Source: Flaccisagitta enflata
Lineage: Eukaryota > Chaetognatha > Sagittoidea > Aphragmophora
NCBI GenBank assembly: GCA_965153355.1
Contig: OZ231128.1
Span: forward strand, 19,468,001 to 19,532,000
Reading direction: 5' to 3'
Length of the DNA: 64,000 nt
In this document: positions 1-17,210 of the stretch, one piece after another
Layout of the letters: each line of letters begins with the position of its first letter
Numbering within the stretch: position 1 is the stretch's first letter
The notes under the pieces: generated by a model
The model's input: the letters and a program-made list of their open reading frames with translations, nothing else
Told to the model about the DNA's origin: nothing
The model's database searches: none
Position numbers and translations under genes: made by a program

Positions 1-893
1 CACTTTCCTTCTTTGGGGGTAAGTCAGTTTGATTCATAGCATCAGCATACGACCTCACCTCCTTCCCTGTCGCCCTGCCACTTTCCTTCTTTGGGGGTAA
101 GTTAGTTTGATTCATAGCATCAGCATACAACCTCATCTCCTTTCCCGTCGCCCTGCCTCTTTCCTTCTTTGGAGGTAAGTCAGTTTGATTCATAGCATCA
201 GAATACGACCTCATCTCCTTTCCCTTCTCCCTGCCACTTTCCTTCTTTGGGGGTAAGTCAGTTGGTTTCATAGCACTAGCATATGACCTCACCTCCTTTC
301 CAGTAGCCCTGCCACTTTCCTTCTTTGGGGGTAAGTAATTAAAGTTTCCTAGCATCAGCATACGACCTCACCTCCTTTCCCGTCGCACTGCCTCTTTTGT
401 TCTTTGGAGGTAAGTAATCAAAGTTTTATAGCATAAGCATACAACCTCACCTCCTTTTCATGTTGCCCTGCCTCTTTCCTTCTTTGGAAGTAAGTAATGA
501 AAGTTTTATAGCATCAGCATACAACCTCACCTCCTTTCCCGTCGCCCTACCTCTTTCTTTCTTTGGAGGTTAGTAATTAAAGTTTCATAGAATCAGCATA
601 CAGCCTCACCTCCTTTCCCGTGGCCCTGCCACTCTCCTTCTTTGGAGGTTGGTTATTAAAGTTTTATAGCATCAGCATACAACCTCATCTCCTTTCCCGT
701 CGCTCTGCCTCTTTCCTTCTTTGTAGGTAAGTCAGTTGGTTTCATAGCACTAGCATATGACCTCCTTTCCCGTAGCCCTGCCACTTTCCTTTTTTGGGGT
801 AAGTAATAAACTTTTTTAGCATCAGCATACAACCTCTCCTTTCCCATCGCCCTGCCTCTTTCCTTCTTTGGGGGTAAGTAATAAAGTTTTATA
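1..893. repeat. 79-bp tandem repeat array (left part)
   Basis: About eleven head-to-tail copies of a unit of roughly 79 bp run from the window edge. Each contains CTTTCCTTCTTTGGGGGTAA, then TCATAGCATCAGCATACGAC and CCTCACCTCCTTTCCCGT. Copies differ by scattered substitutions and small indels. Open frames across it (for example minus strand 656-937) simply follow the repeat. The array is cut by a TA-flanked element at 894-1566 and resumes at 1567. It probably extends left of the window. Confidence 0.93.
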
Positions 894-1566
894 CAGTATG
901 TTTTTTCCTGTTTGGAATATTCTATGATGTAATTCAAAAAGTTTTAGAGATAAATGTTGTTTGAATATAATTTCTGAAAGATATGGGAAATATATTTCAT
1001 GATATGTATATCATATGATTTTTTTACAAAAATCTGAACCTTTTGACTGATGAAGAAATGTTGATCAAAATCATTTTTTTTTTCAATTACTCCCATATCT
1101 AAACAAATTGAGCTACAGATAAAAGATTGGTCTCAAATTGAAGCTAATTTGCAGTAATTTTATGAAATGCAAAGAGAGAAACTTTCCGTTGACAGTAATT
1201 AACATTAGGCATAAAGGCAATTGATGTCTCCACTGAAATTTTGATAAGCATTTTTTTTCGCCATTTAATTCAAAGATCACTGAACCATCTCAGAAATCAA
1301 ATGAGCATTTAAACTCATTTTGTCCCAAAAACTGCTTCAAAATATTGTCGATTTGAGACCAATCTGGTGTAACTCAAAACGTTTAGAAATGAGGCGATTT
1401 AAAGGAAAACAGTTCAATTCACAAATTTTTGCAAAGAAACAATTTCAATATACACATCAAAAAATGCATTTTCCTTATCTTTCAGGAACTTTCTTTCAGA
1501 ATTCAATTATCGTTAAGACTTTGAGTTATGTCGTCATAGAATATTGCAAACAAGAAAAACATACTG
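894..1566. mobile_element. TA-flanked MITE inserted in the 79-bp array
   Basis: Terminal inverted repeats begin CAGTATGTTTTTTCCTGTTT on the left and end in the reverse complement (AACAAGAAAAACATACTG) on the right. A TA flanks both sides (892-893, 1567-1568), as in Tc1/mariner-type insertions. Similarity between the arms reaches about 60 bp, through the AATATTCTATGA segment. A second inner inverted pair (1094-1146 and 1349-1390, with AAATTGAGCTACAGA and GAGACCAATCTGG) lies inside. It is 673 bp with no transposase frame, so non-autonomous. Removing it rejoins the array unit exactly. Confidence 0.82.
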
Positions 1567-1680
1567 TAGTATCAGCATATGACTTCACTTCCTTTCCCGA
1601 AGCCCTGCCTTTTTCCTTCTTTGGAGGTACATAAATGAATTAGCTTCATAGCATCAGCATAAAACCTCCCTCCCTTCCTT
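1567..1680. repeat. 79-bp tandem repeat array (right remainder)
   Basis: The interrupted unit resumes with TAGTATCAGCATATGACTTC and CCTTCTTTGGAGGTA, then about one more degenerate unit that decays into pyrimidine-rich sequence. A further weak trace (CATCAGCTTATGACCTCAC) is visible near 1835. Confidence 0.8.
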
Positions 1681-2306
1681 TTCATTCTATGTATTTCCTT
1701 CTTCCGCCTATTTTCCACAATCAATGTTATGCTATCGAATCCTAAATCAACGATTTTTCGACCCGCGGGGGAAAAAAATCAAGGGATCATGGGAAAGGCA
1801 ATCATAGGCGACATGACTTAATAGAGCTCATTGGCATCAGCTTATGACCTCACATCTTTCCTAATAGTTAGCCTTTTTAGATCAGGTTCAGTAAGGAGGT
1901 GGAAATGATACAGTTAAGTCCACAATTATCTCTGGAGTTGGTGATATTTTCGTCGTTCTATTCTTCTTTTTGGGCAGTGACCCAAAAGGAGCCTATGCTT
2001 TCACGTGTGGAAATTTTTCTCCTTCATCGTCTCTCTTGGCTTAAATCAAAGTGTTGATACCAGAATCCCAGCCACAATTCCATCTTTTCGGCCACAATTC
2101 CAGCTACAATCTAGGAAACAAGTATATATACACCTTCTACCAAAGATATCTGAGCTTTTAAAAACCCTGAAAGATTTTTCTAAAATTCTTCATACTTAAA
2201 TCTTTAAAATGAGTCTGTGTAACTCTAACCCTTTAGAAACTCGAGCAAAAGAGTGAAACGGCTTTGAAATTTGTTTTTTAAACCTTTTGCAAGAATTTTC
2301 ATTTTA
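1681..2306. other. Non-coding stretch, no gene recognised
   Basis: AT-rich sequence with only short open frames that resemble nothing I know. Apart from a faint 79-bp repeat trace I see no conserved structure. Confidence 0.5.
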
Positions 2307-2420
2307 ACAAGGCCGGATACACATCTACTGAAGTCGCGTGCGGTTGGGCAGGGACCATATTTGAGGTCACTAGACCCTTCGAGCAGGAGCAGTGGGTTCA
2401 AAAAAATTGAATCACACCAT
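2307..2420 (+). mobile_element. HINE-like element, 5' part only (type C)
   Basis: It starts ACAAGGCCGGATACAC, has the type C subterminal motif AAGTCGCGTGCGG, then GGGCAGGGACCATATTTGAG and GAGCAGGAGCAGTG, the usual core. No tandem GGACC region or terminal stem-loop follows, so the copy is truncated. Confidence 0.7.
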
Positions 2421-2479
2421 ATAAGCTTTGATCCAACTGATTGAAAAAAAAAATCTTGTATGCAACAACTGGTGGTAGA

Positions 2480-2630
2480 AATTACAGCTGGCTGTAATCT
2501 TACAAAATTGAAGCATGACAGCCGGCTGTAATTCAAACAACGGATTATGGCAAACAAAATTTTGTCCATTACAGCCGGCTGTTATTTCAACATTTGATTG
2601 TTGCAAACAATATTTTGTTCATAAATAGTA
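2480..2630. repeat. Repeated palindrome ACAGCCGGCTGT
   Basis: Three copies of a palindromic 12-mer (TACAGCTGGCTGTAA, ACAGCCGGCTGTAA, ACAGCCGGCTGTTA) lie about 50-55 bp apart, with related sequence between them (GGCAAACAAAATTTTGTCCAT and TTGCAAACAATATTTTGTTC). It looks like a short degenerate tandem array; no function can be assigned. Confidence 0.6.
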
Positions 2631-2862
2631 AGTTAGATAAAAGTCAACAGTATGATATATATACCTATTATGTTTTGTCCATTGACTGCCTAATTCCAGC
2701 CTTGAAGCTGGAATCTTGGCTTTTTCACCCAAATCTCAGCCCTTATTGTAGTCCAAGGGCCTTTTTCATAATCCCTGCAGACAAAAGGCTCCATATCAGC
2801 TTAAGCATAGGTCACCGGTCCTTTTGAGACTGCTGCCTCTCTCACTTCGTTTTCCCTGACTT

Positions 2863-3028
<166 letters not shown>

Positions 3029-3075
3029 AGCCCAAGAATAAATCAAAGACCCCTTTAGGACTGAGTAACATGAAA

Positions 3076-3260
3076 ACAAGGCCGGATACACGGCCACCAG
3101 TTGCGGAGGGGTGGGCAGGGGTGGAGATGCGCGTTTTCCCACTTTTCAACTCGATCACCTCTACGGACCAACCAACCGACCAACCAACCAACCAACCAAC
3201 TGACCAACCAACCAATGGACGGACAAAGCCTCTTATAGAGTTGCGTGTCCGCAACTAAAA
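3076..3260 (+). mobile_element. HINE-like element, complete, type A
   Basis: 5' end ACAAGGCCGGATACACGGCC; subterminal motif CAGTTGCGGAGGGGTGGGCAG; core with TTTTCCCACTTTTCAACTCG; then (GACCAACC)n-type repeats; ends in stem-loop AGTTGCG-TGTC-CGCAACT followed by AAAAA. It is about 185 bp with no coding potential. The 5' motif matches the reverse complement of loop plus 3' arm, as in the other complete copies. Confidence 0.85.
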
Positions 3261-3897
3261 AGTATAGACGCCATTGAACTGATCTGTCCATCCTTTCATT
3301 CGTAATTCTCTTGCTGCTACTCCTTTCTTATTCTCACATTTTCAATCTTAGGAGCATTTGGTACCGCTGACCATCAAATGATTTTGTGACTATTCCCTCC
3401 TATCTTCTTCCATTCTTCCTCATAATTTGCCACTATGTCCGGTTTGATACTGACCACCGCCAATTCTGAATTACCAATCATTATTATTATCCAAACTCAG
3501 CAGTCAGCAAGGTTCAAGGCTAACCATTTTCTGCAAAAAAAAACACACGCTTACTAGCCATAGTTTCCAGTTAGAACGGAAAAATTTAATGAGAAAACAA
3601 ACAAAAAATGAGTTGGGACTACAGCATTTCATGCATTGAGGCGTGCGCTTGTAACGGTTCCGTCAAAGCGGGTCTACACTGTACATGGATTTGGATGCAC
3701 GAGCATGGCAAATATTGAAATGAAAGAAATTTCGCCTGATCGCTACTCGAAAAAAGGCATTTCATTTCCTCTATACATGACATGGTAAATATTTTATTGC
3801 GATGCACAACATCGATTAACTTGGCAACTTCATTGCCAAAGTTGAAACTGAACTATAAAGCCGGGTCATTCACCTCAGTTGTCGGATGCTGTTCTGC
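3261..3897. other. Non-coding stretch, no gene recognised
   Basis: Ordinary AT-rich sequence. No open frame with recognisable features, no long repeat and no RNA gene seen. Confidence 0.5.
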
Positions 3898-4161
3898 TTT
3901 TTAGATTCGTCCTCGATTCTCTATAATAGGCTGTGTCCGTCTGTTGGTCTGTTGGTCTGTTGGTAACGCATTCATAAAAAAACATCAAAATCAAACATTT
4001 TTTCAACAGAAAAGTGGTTCTACCCCAGTAAAAGAAGCATACATCAAGTAATTCATTCATTCAATCATTCATTCACAAATGACATTCATTCATAAAAAAA
4101 CATTCATTCATAAAAAAACATTCATTCAAAGAGGACGCATCGTTGGTCTACTTGGCCTTGT
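3898..4161 (-). mobile_element. HINE-like element, type D, minus strand
   Basis: Read on the minus strand it starts ACAAGGCCAAGTAGACC, has the type D motif CGATGCGTCCTC, and ends near the degenerate stem AGAATCGAGGACGAATCT followed by AAAA. A short GTCTGTTGGTCTGTTGG run stands for the tandem region. (ATTCATTC)n sequence lies between core and 5' end. Confidence 0.72.
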
Positions 4162-5742
4162 TTTTGTCAAAGTTGCAAGGAACCATAGATTTAGAATTGG
4201 ATGAGTCTTGAGGAGTACCAATTGACTTTTTTTGTATGTCAAAATTCCTTCACCGTAGGTCAAATAGCTTGTATTTTATGCGGATTTGAAGCAAAATTTT
4301 TGTTTTCTTCGCAGAGCAAAATAAACATTCGACTTAAGAAAATTTCCCTCCATTATATCATCATCACAGATAGAGGATTGGCTTGGAACCACATTAATAT
4401 CGATATCCTTATACAACATCAAATTGCCTCTTATTTATCATCAATCTTGCCATAACATAAAAAAACGAGAGGGTAAGATTAAAGAGCTGTTGGGTAAAAT
4501 TATAGTTCTGATTCTGAGTTCAAATTTGGCATCTTTAAAAAAAATAGGTCTTTAAGATTAGAGAGATGCAACATTTTTGAAAATGCTTCTTTTTCTCTAT
4601 GCAAGGTCATAGTTTTGACCCTTAAAAAAATTCTTTTTTTGTCCATTGACATTATGTATATAATATAATAATCAAACTTTCATGATTGAAAAATACAATT
4701 TGTATTTTTCAAATAAACAATTTTAACAATAATGTAAAAGTGTGTTGATTCATCAAATTTTGTCCTCGATTTCACCGTGATATAATGTCTGCTTAACTCA
4801 TAATCCATGAACTGATCGAAATACTGTTTTGCTCATAGCACCCTTTCCGCATTTATATGATTATAGGTAATAGAATCATTTATGGCTTAAAACTTGATTT
4901 ATTTGTAAAAATATGATTAAAATTGAATCATTCTAGTATATTTGATTTATTTCCAGGGTTGGACATTCATGTAGAGGATAAAACATAAGCGTCAGAATAC
5001 AGAATGAACCAAAAAAGGTATTTTTTAGACTTCCAGGAAAATGGCGCAAAAGTGTTCTTACTTTAACCCCATATTTGATTAAAATAAATCAGGGCAGTTT
5101 CCTGATCCAAGACCTGAAATAGACATCCAATTATTACTAAAATATATAAAAAAGTGCGAAAAATATTTTCAATAGGTTTTTATCAATGAAAACAACTAAT
5201 AAATATTTCCACTTTTGTGGCATCACTGCCCAAAATTGATTCTATTTCCTAATCCTGATCAGGGTGATAGGTTTGTCACCTTCATGAGAAAACTGTTTTG
5301 TGTTACCGGCTAATTTGAAACTTTTATAACTTATGGCATTTATGGACTTCCATAATCATGTTGTACATGCATTAGGATCCACAACCAATTTTCTTACTCA
5401 AACCCAACTGGCCAACAAATTATTGACTTTCATACCTTTTTCTGCTTAAAGATACATAGAGAGACAAAAAATATCTCCTGGGCCAATGAGTTTGTAGCAC
5501 CTTTGACGCATGTTGAAAGATTTGACGATTTTATAATTCTTTAACTTTCTTTTTTTGCTCGGCGAAACTTTTACCTTTTTGTGAACTCTTATCAGGGCTT
5601 CTAAACCTAATGAATATATGAATATCCTGTTGATTATTTATAAGTCCAAAAAACAGTATTACCAGGAAGAAAGGTGACAAACTTATTAGCCAAAAAAAAA
5701 AACGGACACCATTTTTTGACCAAGGATTGCTCAGTTACCAAA
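4162..5742. other. AT-rich non-coding stretch
   Basis: About 1.6 kb of AT-rich sequence. The longest open frame (4201-4455, 84 codons) is lysine/isoleucine-rich with no family resemblance. No splice-linked exon set, RNA gene or clear transposon ends were recognised. Confidence 0.5.
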
Positions 5743-5946
5743 ACAAGGCCGGATACACGGCCATCAGTTGCGGACGGGTGGGCAGGGGTGGAAATGCAAC
5801 TGTCCGCAACTAAAAATGTTCTAAAGCGCTCATTTCCTCACTTTTCGACTCGTGTCCATGGACCAACCAACTGACCAACCAACCAACCAACCAACCGACC
5901 GACGGATGGACAAAGCCTCTTATAGAGTTGCGTGTCCGCAACTAAA
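5743..5946 (+). mobile_element. HINE-like element, complete, type A
   Basis: Begins ACAAGGCCGGATACACGGCC, motif CAGTTGCGGACGGGTGGGCA, core TCACTTTTCGACTCGTG, (CCAACCAAC/CCGACC)n stretch, CTCTTATAGAG mini-palindrome, and terminal stem-loop AGTTGCG-TGTC-CGCAACT plus A-run. A second internal copy of CTGTCCGCAACTAAAAATG near 5800-5817 suggests a partial internal duplication of the terminus. Confidence 0.87.
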
Positions 5947-6478
5947 AAAGATAAACCTTTTAAATCCATAATGGTTTCAAAGAGCTTCAAAATATCTTTT
6001 ATGTGAGCTTTCACAGAACATTGTAGCTTCAGTACTTTTGAAGTTATGATGCTTTAAAGACAACCACCCAGAAATCTCAAATCTGGTTTCTATTTTTTAG
6101 ACTAACCAACTTTGAGTTGATATAGCTAGTTAACAAATAGGAATCCTGAATTCTGCTTGGTTCCATCTTGCAAAGGATTCAAAATACTTCATTTTCACCT
6201 AAAATTTTGTACCAGTAATCTGATTTGTTTATACTACCGAAGATATTTAAACACAGAAATTTGCTTTCATTGGCAATCAAGAAAATGGGTGTTGAACTTC
6301 AATCTTATGTCATTTGAAAACGACTTAAGCTAGAAATTTTTGCTTGGCCTATATTTGTAGAAGCTCTTTAAAATACTCATGAATTATGAACAGAAAGTAT
6401 GAGAAGTTTCTACCTAATAAAGAACTGAGCACTCGGTATTTATTTTGGCCATTGTTAGTAAGCAATCGGAACAAGTGT
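5947..6478. other. 3' flank of the minus-strand helicase-like gene
   Basis: Non-coding apart from the probable poly(A) signal at 6439-6444. No other element recognised. Confidence 0.5.
6439..6444 (-). promoter_or_regulatory. Probable poly(A) signal AATAAA
   Basis: AATAAA on the minus strand about 35 bases past the TGA stop of the helicase-like gene, a normal place for a polyadenylation signal. The hexamer is short, so this is supported by position only. Confidence 0.5.
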
Positions 6479-11465
<4,987 letters not shown>

Positions 11466-11584
11466 CTTATTACCGTCGGTAATCAGTTGCTGTTGCAATG
11501 AAGCAGATTAAAGTGAAATCAACTTAGAATACAAATAGTGTGGAAACTGTTACCATTGTAAAGTATATTGAAGCTTGATTGGAA

Positions 11585-11803
11585 ACATGTGACGCGGGGC
11601 GGGGCGGGGCGGGGCGGGGCGGGACGGGTGGGCAGGGGCATCCTACCCCCATCTATGTTCCCCCCCCCCACCACTGCACCTACCCAAAAAATGTCCAAAA
11701 CGCTCGTTTTTCCACTTTTCAACTCATGCGTTATGGACCAACAGACAGACGGACCGATGGACGGACAAAGCCTCTTATAGAGTTGCGTGTCCGCAATTAA
11801 AAA
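11585..11803 (+). mobile_element. HINE-like element, alternate 5' end, type A hairpin
   Basis: The 5' end is ACATGTGACGCGGGGC followed by five GGGGC units, then GGGACGGGTGGGCAGGGGCA and CACTTTTCAACTCATG, GACGGACCGATGGACGGAC, and stem AGTTGCG-TGTC-CGCAATT plus A-run. The start matches the ACAAGTGACGCGGGGTCACA class at 12785 and 51345, not the GGCCGGATAC class. Confidence 0.78.
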
Positions 11804-12419
11804 AGGTGAAGAATCAAAGATCTTTCGGCTGTGTGAGACCTGTAGAAAAATCTGGTTTCCTTTTTCCTTATGATTAATTTAAAAATGTTGGTTAGCTTTT
11901 TGAGTCATGTTGAAGCAAGATTAAAAATCACAGATTGAATCAATTTTACCACGTTTTTTTCAAATGGCACTAGGCAGCATGTTTTGCGATCAATAATCTT
12001 TTGGTTATCCAGGTTAATCAAAGATTCAATTAAACACCGTGACTACTTAACACACATTATAATTGCTGATTGCTGATGCTATTTTGTATAGTCATACAGC
12101 CTTGAAGCTTGATAAGATTGTTTTGTAGTCCGGCCTTGTTGATTGCTGAACGAGATAGCAATCGAATTTCCACCGTATAAAACTCTTTAATCGTGATAAA
12201 TACAAGGAAACGGTAGTTCCAATTAGGCAAACATACCTTGGTGATTAGTGCCGACGATCCAAATAAGATGAACAAATAAAAGACGTATTTGATTTAGTAA
12301 AAAAGATCACAAATGACACAAGTTTTCGCATCTTGTCTGTTCCTTATTTGAAGTGATATAAAATCCATACTTGTGATAAGCTTCCAGTTATCAATCTTCA
12401 GCAATAACAGTAAAAATAA

Positions 12420-12421
<2 letters not shown>
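11804..12421. other. Non-coding stretch, no gene recognised
   Basis: AT-rich. A minus-strand short open frame (MFILFGSSALITK, 12237-12275) followed by AAG|GTATGT could be a 5' exon of the helicase-like gene, but nothing except the donor and phase supports it. Confidence 0.4.
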
Positions 12422-12501
<80 letters not shown>

Positions 12502-12540
12502 CGCTCGCTCGCTCGCTCGCCCGCTCACTCACTCTTTCTC
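12422..12540. repeat. (TC)n with (GCTC)n tail
   Basis: About 38 TC units, then (GCTC)5-6 and degenerate CTCACTC. Simple repeat. Confidence 0.95.
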
Positions 12541-12784
12541 TCAAGATATCATTATCAAATATTGGGTCCAAAAGTCAAGTTGCATTACGATTTAGTCATT
12601 TAAACCACTTAAAACTGTGAAGGCCAAATAATAGAATGAACACCGACGTAATCCCAAATTCGTTGGTCGTTCACCAGGCCAACTAGAAGCAGGCCCCCCA
12701 CCCCCTCCCCCTACCCCCATTCCAATGTCAATTATGCGACAGCTAGAGTCAATCTAACTGAGGATAAATTGAAATGTGTGAAGA

Positions 12785-13041
12785 ACAAGTGATGAGGGGT
12801 CACAATATCGTTGCGGACGGGTAGGCAGGGACATCCAACCCAGAGCTTTACCCCAACCACACCCCCTTACCCCCTCCAACACACACACAAACAATACCAA
12901 ATGCAGCAACCTAAAAACGTGTTTTTCGCGTTTTCAACTCGACCGGCACAACTCGAATGTGACTGACGGACGGACGGAAGGACCGACGGACCAACTGACC
13001 AACGGACCAGCCGACGAACAAAGCGTGTCCGCAACTAAGAA
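12785..13041 (+). mobile_element. HINE-like element, alternate 5' end, type A
   Basis: ACAAGTGATGAGGGGTCACA, motif ATCGTTGCGGACGGGTAGGC, core CATCCAACCCAG and CGTTTTCAACTCGACC, then (GACGGACGG)n, AAGCGTGTCCGCAACTAAGAA. The left stem arm is partly lost by a short deletion before GCGTGTCC. Confidence 0.78.
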
Positions 13042-13475
13042 GCGAAACAGTTACGTGCTCCATTTTTCGGGGGGGGGGGGTCTGGATGGAGATAATCAGA
13101 TTGTGTTGAAAGTTGCTCTATCAAACCCACGAAAAGAAATGAATGAATGAATGAAATGTTGGCTCATACCATCTGAAATAATTGATAATTATGAACAATT
13201 TCCTTTGTTTATTTTTAGTCCTGGCATTTTAGTATTGCCTTGTTAAGCTGATAATATTGCCTTGTTAAGCTGATAATAAAAATTTCAGATCAGCATTTTT
13301 TTTTTTTAACATTAGGACGGTGGTCTTTACTTTTCTCTTTTTTGTTTAAAAATAAACAAAACATGAAAAAAAAATTTGATGAACCTATCAGCTAGTGAAT
13401 AAGGGGGTTATCTAGGCAACGGGTGTGGGAGCTTTTCCCCTATGATATGATATTGATAAGAATTGAATTCCGTTT

Positions 13476-13600
13476 TTGTGGGGTTTACCACATTTTTTCT
13501 TATTAGCGCCCCAGGCGCTTTTGAAATTGGAAAATGACGGAAATGTTCGAGCATCCCCATCTTTGCAGTTTGAACCCTTTAATTATGTTCCCCCTTTCTC
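13476..13600 (+). mobile_element. Solo end of a GCGCCC-type TIR element
   Basis: TACCACATTTTTTCTTATTA, then GCGCCCCAGGCGCTTTTGAA, related to the termini at 27295 and 32253 (TACCGTATTTTCTCC, AAGCGCCCCGGGCGCTTT). It contains a GCGCC...GGCGC mini-palindrome. No partner end was found nearby, and it lies just upstream of an OATP exon. Confidence 0.55.
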
Positions 13601-13651
13601 AACTCTAAACACGCTTGGATCCTACATTTCTATCATCTCTATTTCATTCAG

Positions 13652-13785
13652 GATTTGGAAATAAGCCTGTTTACGTTGGTGTCGCTGCGGCTTCACTCGG
13701 CATTGGGTCCTTCATTTTTGCCATTCCGCATTTCGTCACTCCCCCGTATGAAATCAGTGAACATGTTGGAACTGATGTATGCCAG
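13652..13785 (+). CDS. OATP (SLCO) transporter exon
   Basis: Acceptor TATTTCATTCAG, donor GTATGCCAG|GTAATT. It encodes GFGNKPVYVGVAAASLGIG then SFIFAIPHFVTPPYE, matching the conserved stretch of organic-anion-transporting polypeptides around the third transmembrane helix (family pattern 'kPrwiG..., lGs.lfalPHF...pY'). OATPs are 12-helix plasma-membrane carriers of organic anions. The exon is 134 bp, begins mid-codon, and ends in phase 0, fitting the next exon. Earlier exons were not found in the window. Confidence 0.72.
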
Positions 13786-13800
13786 GTAATTGCAAATATA

Positions 13801-14202
13801 TAGGTCAAGGTGCACACGAAGGGGCAATTTCTACGGTCAAATCATATTCTAGAAAAATATTGAAATAATTAATTTATCTTTTTTTTTTATATAAAATTGT
13901 ATTATTACTATATATCATTGATTTATTTGCATTGGGAATCATTTTTGTGTACAAAATCAATTGGAAAAGCTGAGAAAAATTTAAAAAGTTAACCCCTATT
14001 CCTTGACTTTTTTTAGGTGAAATTCTTAATCTGTCTTTGAATGCAAAAATTTGCATTTCTAAAAATATGGCCCTATTTTAAAGACATATAAGCAAAGGGC
14101 CATATTCTTAGAAATGCAAATTTTTGTATTTAGAGACAGATTAAGAATTTCACGCAAAATGATTACCCAATTTTACTGCTCGTGTGCACCGTGACATAGA
14201 CC
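13801..14202. mobile_element. Foldback MITE in the OATP intron
   Basis: The ends share GGTGCACACGA in inverted orientation (13810 region and 14180 region). An inner hairpin pairs about 60 bp: GAAATTCTTAATCTGTCTTT with its reverse complement AGACAGATTAAGAATTTC, plus GGGCCATATT/ATATGGCCC. No coding frame. Target duplication is unclear, so the superfamily is not assigned. Confidence 0.62.
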
Positions 14203-14286
14203 AATGCCAACAGATATATAGATATGGTGATCACTTCGCTCACTTTGATTACAGTCATAAATCAAACAGATGAACATGCATGAGCA

Positions 14287-14527
14287 ACAAGGCCGGATAC
14301 CGGACCAATAAGTAGTCGCTTGCGGGTTTGCAGGGGCAGCGAGTTTGGTTAGCAGGGGCTGTACTCCTAATGAGTCGGACCAGAACTGTAGATAGGCAGG
14401 GGCAGCAATGCTCAGAAATCACTATTTCAGTTGCTTTTACCTCATCCTATAAATGGCATTACCGACAGACCAACGCTCGGACCTGCGGACACACCCTCTT
14501 ATCGAGTCGCTTTGCATGCAACTCAAA
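14287..14527 (+). mobile_element. HINE-like element, degenerate
   Basis: ACAAGGCCGGATACCGGACC, AGTAGTCGCTTGCGGGTTTG, GCAGGGGCAGC repeated twice, CAGACCAACGCTCGG, CACCCTCTTATCGAGTCGC, GCATGCAACTCAAAA. Recognisable order, but both stem partners are diverged. Confidence 0.62.
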
Positions 14528-14647
14528 ATGTTTGCAACGCCGAATCACACTTACCAAACTTTGAAGATGTTTGCTCGGTTTACAATTCATATGATTTGCA
14601 AAATACCAAAAAAGCCAAATAGTGAAAACCATTTTCTCCCACACTAG

Positions 14648-14819
14648 ATGGGGCTCGTTGCACCTGTGGGTAACGGATCTTCGTTGAAGGAAAACTGCGA
14701 CTTGTTAGTTGAAGAGTCTTCGGGAAATCTCTCAATTTTCATGTGGGTTTTCATTCTCGCCCAATTCTTCCTTGGATGCGGAGGATCTATTTTGTATACC
14801 GTCGGAATGGCGTTCCTAG
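14648..14819 (+). CDS. OATP (SLCO) transporter exon, next in order
   Basis: Acceptor TTTCTCCCACACTAG, donor CGTTCCTAG|GTGAGG. It encodes MGLVAPVGNGSSLKENCDLL, an extracellular-loop-like segment with Cys and Asn-Gly-Ser, then a membrane helix IFMWVFILAQFFLGCGG and SILYTVGMAFLG. This corresponds to the 'GqlllGiGgtplytlG.tyidd' block of OATPs. The exon starts in phase 0, agreeing with the previous exon. No continuation was found downstream, where CAA arrays begin, so the gene is either broken or has a very long next intron. Confidence 0.72.
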
Positions 14820-15036
14820 GTGAGGATCGACAGTGACATGAAACATCGTTTCTACTTCTAGGGAAGTACATAATTATGGCAAGAGAGTGCAGACCCTGAA
14901 GGGTCAGTGCATGGCAATTCTAGCCAAGTGCATACGCATATGCATATGCATGTAAGGTACTCGCCGACCGGAAAAGCAGCAACAGCTGCAACAGACTGAA
15001 TATGGACATCAGCGACTCGACAGCAGTGACAAAATC

Positions 15037-17053
<2,017 letters not shown>

Positions 17054-17109
17054 TCTCCTTTTTAAGTCGCATTTTGTTAAGTCGGGTCTACGCAACTCTT
17101 GAGGTGCCG

Positions 17110-17210
17110 TGTTCCGCCGGTCTTGTGTCGGTTGGTCGGTCGGTCGGTTGATCGGTCACTTGTTCGGTTGGTCCCTTGGTCGCTTGGCTGGTTGGTCGGT
17201 CCATGACACT
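17110..17210 (-). mobile_element. (GGTC)n-like remnant, possible HINE piece
   Basis: GTCGGTTGGTCGGTCGGTC and GGTTGGTCCCTTGGTCGC resemble the tetranucleotide zone of HINE-like copies read on the minus strand. Neither terminus is present. Confidence 0.35.

Noticed and set aside
1-893. CRISPR-like regular array
   Set aside because: Whole 79-bp units are repeated with no unique spacers; the setting is eukaryotic.
3076-3260. HINE-like copies as tRNA-derived SINEs
   Set aside because: No A/B-box pair recognised, no target-site duplications, and a defined hairpin terminus instead of a poly(A) or simple 3' tail.
12237-12275. Possible 5' exon (MFILFGSSALITK) of the helicase-like gene
   Set aside because: Good donor AAG|GTATGT and compatible phase with an acceptor at 11490, but only 13 codons and an in-exon ATG suffices. 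Kept as a note, not a feature.
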